Shown: positions 30,950 to 32,576 of the stretch, in pieces | How positions within the stretch are numbered: position 1 is the first letter of the stretch | Layout: every line of letters starts with the position of its first letter | NCBI GenBank assembly: GCA_910587005.1 | Contig: CAJULB010000011.1 | Span: 1-32,576, forward strand | DNA from: an uncultured Christensenellaceae bacterium | GTDB lineage: Bacteria; Bacillota; Clostridia; Christensenellales; Borkfalkiaceae | Reading direction: 5' to 3' | Length of the DNA stretch: 32,576 nucleotides | The notes under the pieces: generated by a model | What the model saw: the letters and a program-made list of their open reading frames with translations, nothing else | Databases searched by the model: none | What the model was told of the DNA's origin: nothing | Made by a program: the position numbers and the translations under genes

Positions 30950-31372
30950 ATGGAAGTTTCACTTTTTGACGGAACAAGAAAAAGATGTAAAAAAATTCAG
31001 TGCTATACGTTCGAGGAGGCGGAACAGCTTTTAAATGAGTGCGCCTTAAAACCGCTTGCCTTGCTTTATTTTAACTGGGATTATGAAAATTATCCCGAGC
31101 TTTCCGTTTCCGTCAACGGCAGACTTGCAACGCTGCGCTATTTCGATAACGAGGAACAGGTGCGTTACGGCAGGTTCGGCGCCGAGCTTTCAATGTGGAT
31201 TTCAAAGGGCGGTCATAACGGTAAAGTAAGCTTTTTGAGCGGTGACGGAAGTAAAACCTCCTTAACCGACGGAGAGGACATCGTATCTTTGGAAGACGCG
31301 ATAGAGTGCGTTAAGCGGTTTTTCGACGACGGAGAACTGCCCGAATGTATAGAATGGGAAAGATTAACTTAA
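30950..31372 (+). CDS. Imm1-like immunity protein (orphan)
   Basis: A 140-residue acidic soluble protein. The central strands (LSVSVNGRLATLRYFDNEEQ) and the ending SLEDAIECVKRFFDDGELPE followed by CIEWE match the layout of Imm1 immunity proteins (strand-rich core, then vPLEEA...FL..G..P..v.W). This is recalled, not searched. Such proteins neutralise nuclease or deaminase toxins from contact-dependent systems. No toxin gene lies nearby, so it may be a solitary defence against neighbours. AAAGGA nine bases upstream supports the ATG at 30950; an ATG at 30945 is out of frame. Confidence 0.6.
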   Translation: MEVSLFDGTRKRCKKIQCYTFEEAEQLLNECALKPLALLYFNWDYENYPELSVSVNGRLATLRYFDNEEQVRYGRFGAELSMWISKGGHNGKVSFLSGDGSKTSLTDGEDIVSLEDAIECVKRFFDDGELPECIEWERLT

Positions 31373-31378
31373 AAAACG

Positions 31379-31402
31379 GCGGTTTGAATTATTTCGGACC
31401 GC
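31379..31402 (+). terminator. Terminator after the Imm1-like gene
   Basis: GCGGTTTGAA and TTCGGACCGC form a 10-bp stem with two G-U pairs and a TTAT loop, followed by ATTTTTATTTTT. It begins just after the stop codon. Confidence 0.8.
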
Positions 31403-31509
31403 ATTTTTATTTTTCGCACGGCGCGGGTTAAATAAAAACCAGTATCGGGTTTCTTTTTATGCAATTAACTTACAAATTATAATAATCGTGAAAAAATTCA
31501 AATATTTAC

Positions 31510-31538
31510 TTGCTTAATCGCGGGTTTTGTATTAAACT
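31510..31538 (+). promoter_or_regulatory. Possible sigma-A promoter of ppdK
   Basis: TTGCTT (31510-31515), 17 bases, TAAACT (31533-31538), followed by the palindrome CTTAATTAAG. The leader is about 40 bases. The rest of the gap 31373-31581 is AT-rich without other visible features. Confidence 0.45.
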
Positions 31539-31581
31539 TAATTAAGTATAAAAATAACAATTTTTTTGGAGGAGTTTTTTA

Positions 31582-32576
31582 ATGGCAAAAAAGTATTGCT
31601 ACCTTTTTACTGAAGGTAACGCAAAAATGAGAGAACTGCTTGGCGGCAAAGGCGCAAACCTTGCGGAAATGACGAATATCGGTTTGCCCGTGCCTCAGGG
31701 CTTTACGATTTCGACCGAAGCCTGCACACAGTATTACGAGGACGGCCGCAGAATTAACGACGATATTCAGCAAGAGATAATGGACTATATCGACAAAATG
31801 GAAAAAATCTGCGGAAAGAAGTTCGGCGATAAAGAAAATCCCCTTCTCGTTTCCGTACGTTCGGGTGCGCGCGCTTCCATGCCCGGCATGATGGACACCA
31901 TTTTAAACCTCGGTCTTAACGAAGACGTTGTAAATACCATTGCGGCTAAATCGGGCAATCCCCGCTGGGCTTGGGACTGTTACAGAAGATTCATCCAGAT
32001 GTTCTCCGACGTAGTTATGGAAGTGGGTAAAAAGTACTTTGAAAAACTCATCGACAAAATGAAGGAAGAAAAGGGCGTAACTCTGGACGTAGAGCTTGAT
32101 GCAAACGATTTAAAAACGCTTGCTCACCAGTTCAAGGCAGAGTACAAAAACCAGCTCGGCAAAGACTTCCCCAACGACCCCAAAGAACAGCTTTTCGAAG
32201 CGGTTAAAGCCGTATTCCGTTCGTGGGACAACCCCCGCGCAAATATCTACCGTATGGACCACGACATTCCTTACAGCTGGGGTACCGCGGTTAACGTGCA
32301 GATGATGGCGTTCGGTAATATGGGCGACAACTGCGGCACGGGCGTTGCGTTCACGCGTAATCCCGCAACGGGCGAAAAGGGACTTATGGGCGAATTCCTT
32401 ACCAACGCGCAGGGCGAAGACGTCGTTGCAGGCGTCCGCACCCCGATGCCCATTGCAAAAATGGCGGAAGTTTTCCCCAAGGTTTACGAACAGTTTTTAA
32501 AGGTTTGCGAAATTCTTGAAGACCATTACCGCGATATGCAGGATATGGAATTCACCGTTGAAAACGAAAAGCTTTA
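31582..32576 (+). CDS. ppdK: Pyruvate, phosphate dikinase (5' part, runs off the window)
   Basis: The first 331 codons of PPDK, which reversibly converts pyruvate, ATP and phosphate to phosphoenolpyruvate, AMP and pyrophosphate. The N-terminal nucleotide-binding domain is recognisable: GGKGANLAEMTNIGLPVPQG, then SVRSGARASMPGMMDTILNL and GVAFTRNPATGEKG. The phosphohistidine and PEP-binding domains lie beyond the window end. GGAGGAG eight bases before the ATG is the strongest ribosome site in the window, suggesting high expression. Its place after recO agrees with some Clostridia. Confidence 0.95.
   Translation, partial: MAKKYCYLFTEGNAKMRELLGGKGANLAEMTNIGLPVPQGFTISTEACTQYYEDGRRINDDIQQEIMDYIDKMEKICGKKFGDKENPLLVSVRSGARASMPGMMDTILNLGLNEDVVNTIAAKSGNPRWAWDCYRRFIQMFSDVVMEVGKKYFEKLIDKMKEEKGVTLDVELDANDLKTLAHQFKAEYKNQLGKDFPNDPKEQLFEAVKAVFRSWDNPRANIYRMDHDIPYSWGTAVNVQMMAFGNMGDNCGTGVAFTRNPATGEKGLMGEFLTNAQGEDVVAGVRTPMPIAKMAEVFPKVYEQFLKVCEILEDHYRDMQDMEFTVENEKL

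Overview
This window looks like a chromosomal segment of a Bacillota (Clostridia-class) bacterium. The coding sequences use ATG, GTG and TTG starts, AGGAGG-type ribosome sites appear in front of many genes, and sigma-A promoters are easy to read. A conserved block, yqfC-yqfD-phoH-pgpH-ybeY-era-yqzL-recO followed by ppdK, has the gene order known from Bacillus and Clostridium. YqfC and YqfD suggest a sporulating lineage. The order or genus cannot be fixed from this sequence alone. I see no rRNA, tRNA, CRISPR array, transposase or prophage structural genes.

Layout. 1-566 is a mosaic of short dispersed repeats. 567-4191 is a purine-salvage pair: an AzgA-type NCS2 permease, then adenine deaminase, whose promoter is nested in the terminator between them. 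4448-10258 holds secA, a small DUF6572-like gene, prfB without the programmed frameshift, and tsaD. 10319-13732 is a T-box leader with an ATC (isoleucine) specifier in front of a type-2 IleRS gene. 13777-16523 is feoA-feoB-(RluA-family pseudouridine synthase); feoA starts inside the ileS terminator. 16632-18561 is a tightly overlapping partner-switching sigma-factor cassette: STAS anti-anti-sigma, degenerate anti-sigma-like protein, SigB-like sigma factor and RsbW-like kinase, behind a structured leader. 18669-20231 (minus strand) is an unknown polytopic membrane protein. 20592-22392 pairs a stand-alone PucR/CdaR-type HTH regulator with an S41 protease.

22447-22887 is a small divergent module: a 55-residue Cys-rich protein and an XRE repressor-like gene. 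The 17-bp spacer of a consensus promoter there is itself a palindromic operator. 23196-24136 (minus) encodes a MinD-like ATPase lacking the P-loop lysine, overlapped by a small MinE-like protein. 24382-30721 is the yqfC-to-recO block. 30950-31372 is an orphan Imm1-like immunity protein. 31582 to the window end is the 5' part of ppdK.

Most intergenic gaps carry members of a few short interspersed repeat families. R1 has the core TGTCATGCTGACGCTTGCGG. R2 is a 120-bp unit upstream of both phoH and ybeY. R3 and R4 are GTCATTTCGACC- and AGATTCT...AGAATGACA-type elements. GC-rich CCACCCCC...GGGGGTGG inverted repeats also occur. The most promising candidates for undescribed biology are the four-gene sigma cassette with two anti-sigma-like paralogues, the MinD-like/MinE-like pair with an altered Walker A motif, and the Cys-rich/XRE divergent switch.
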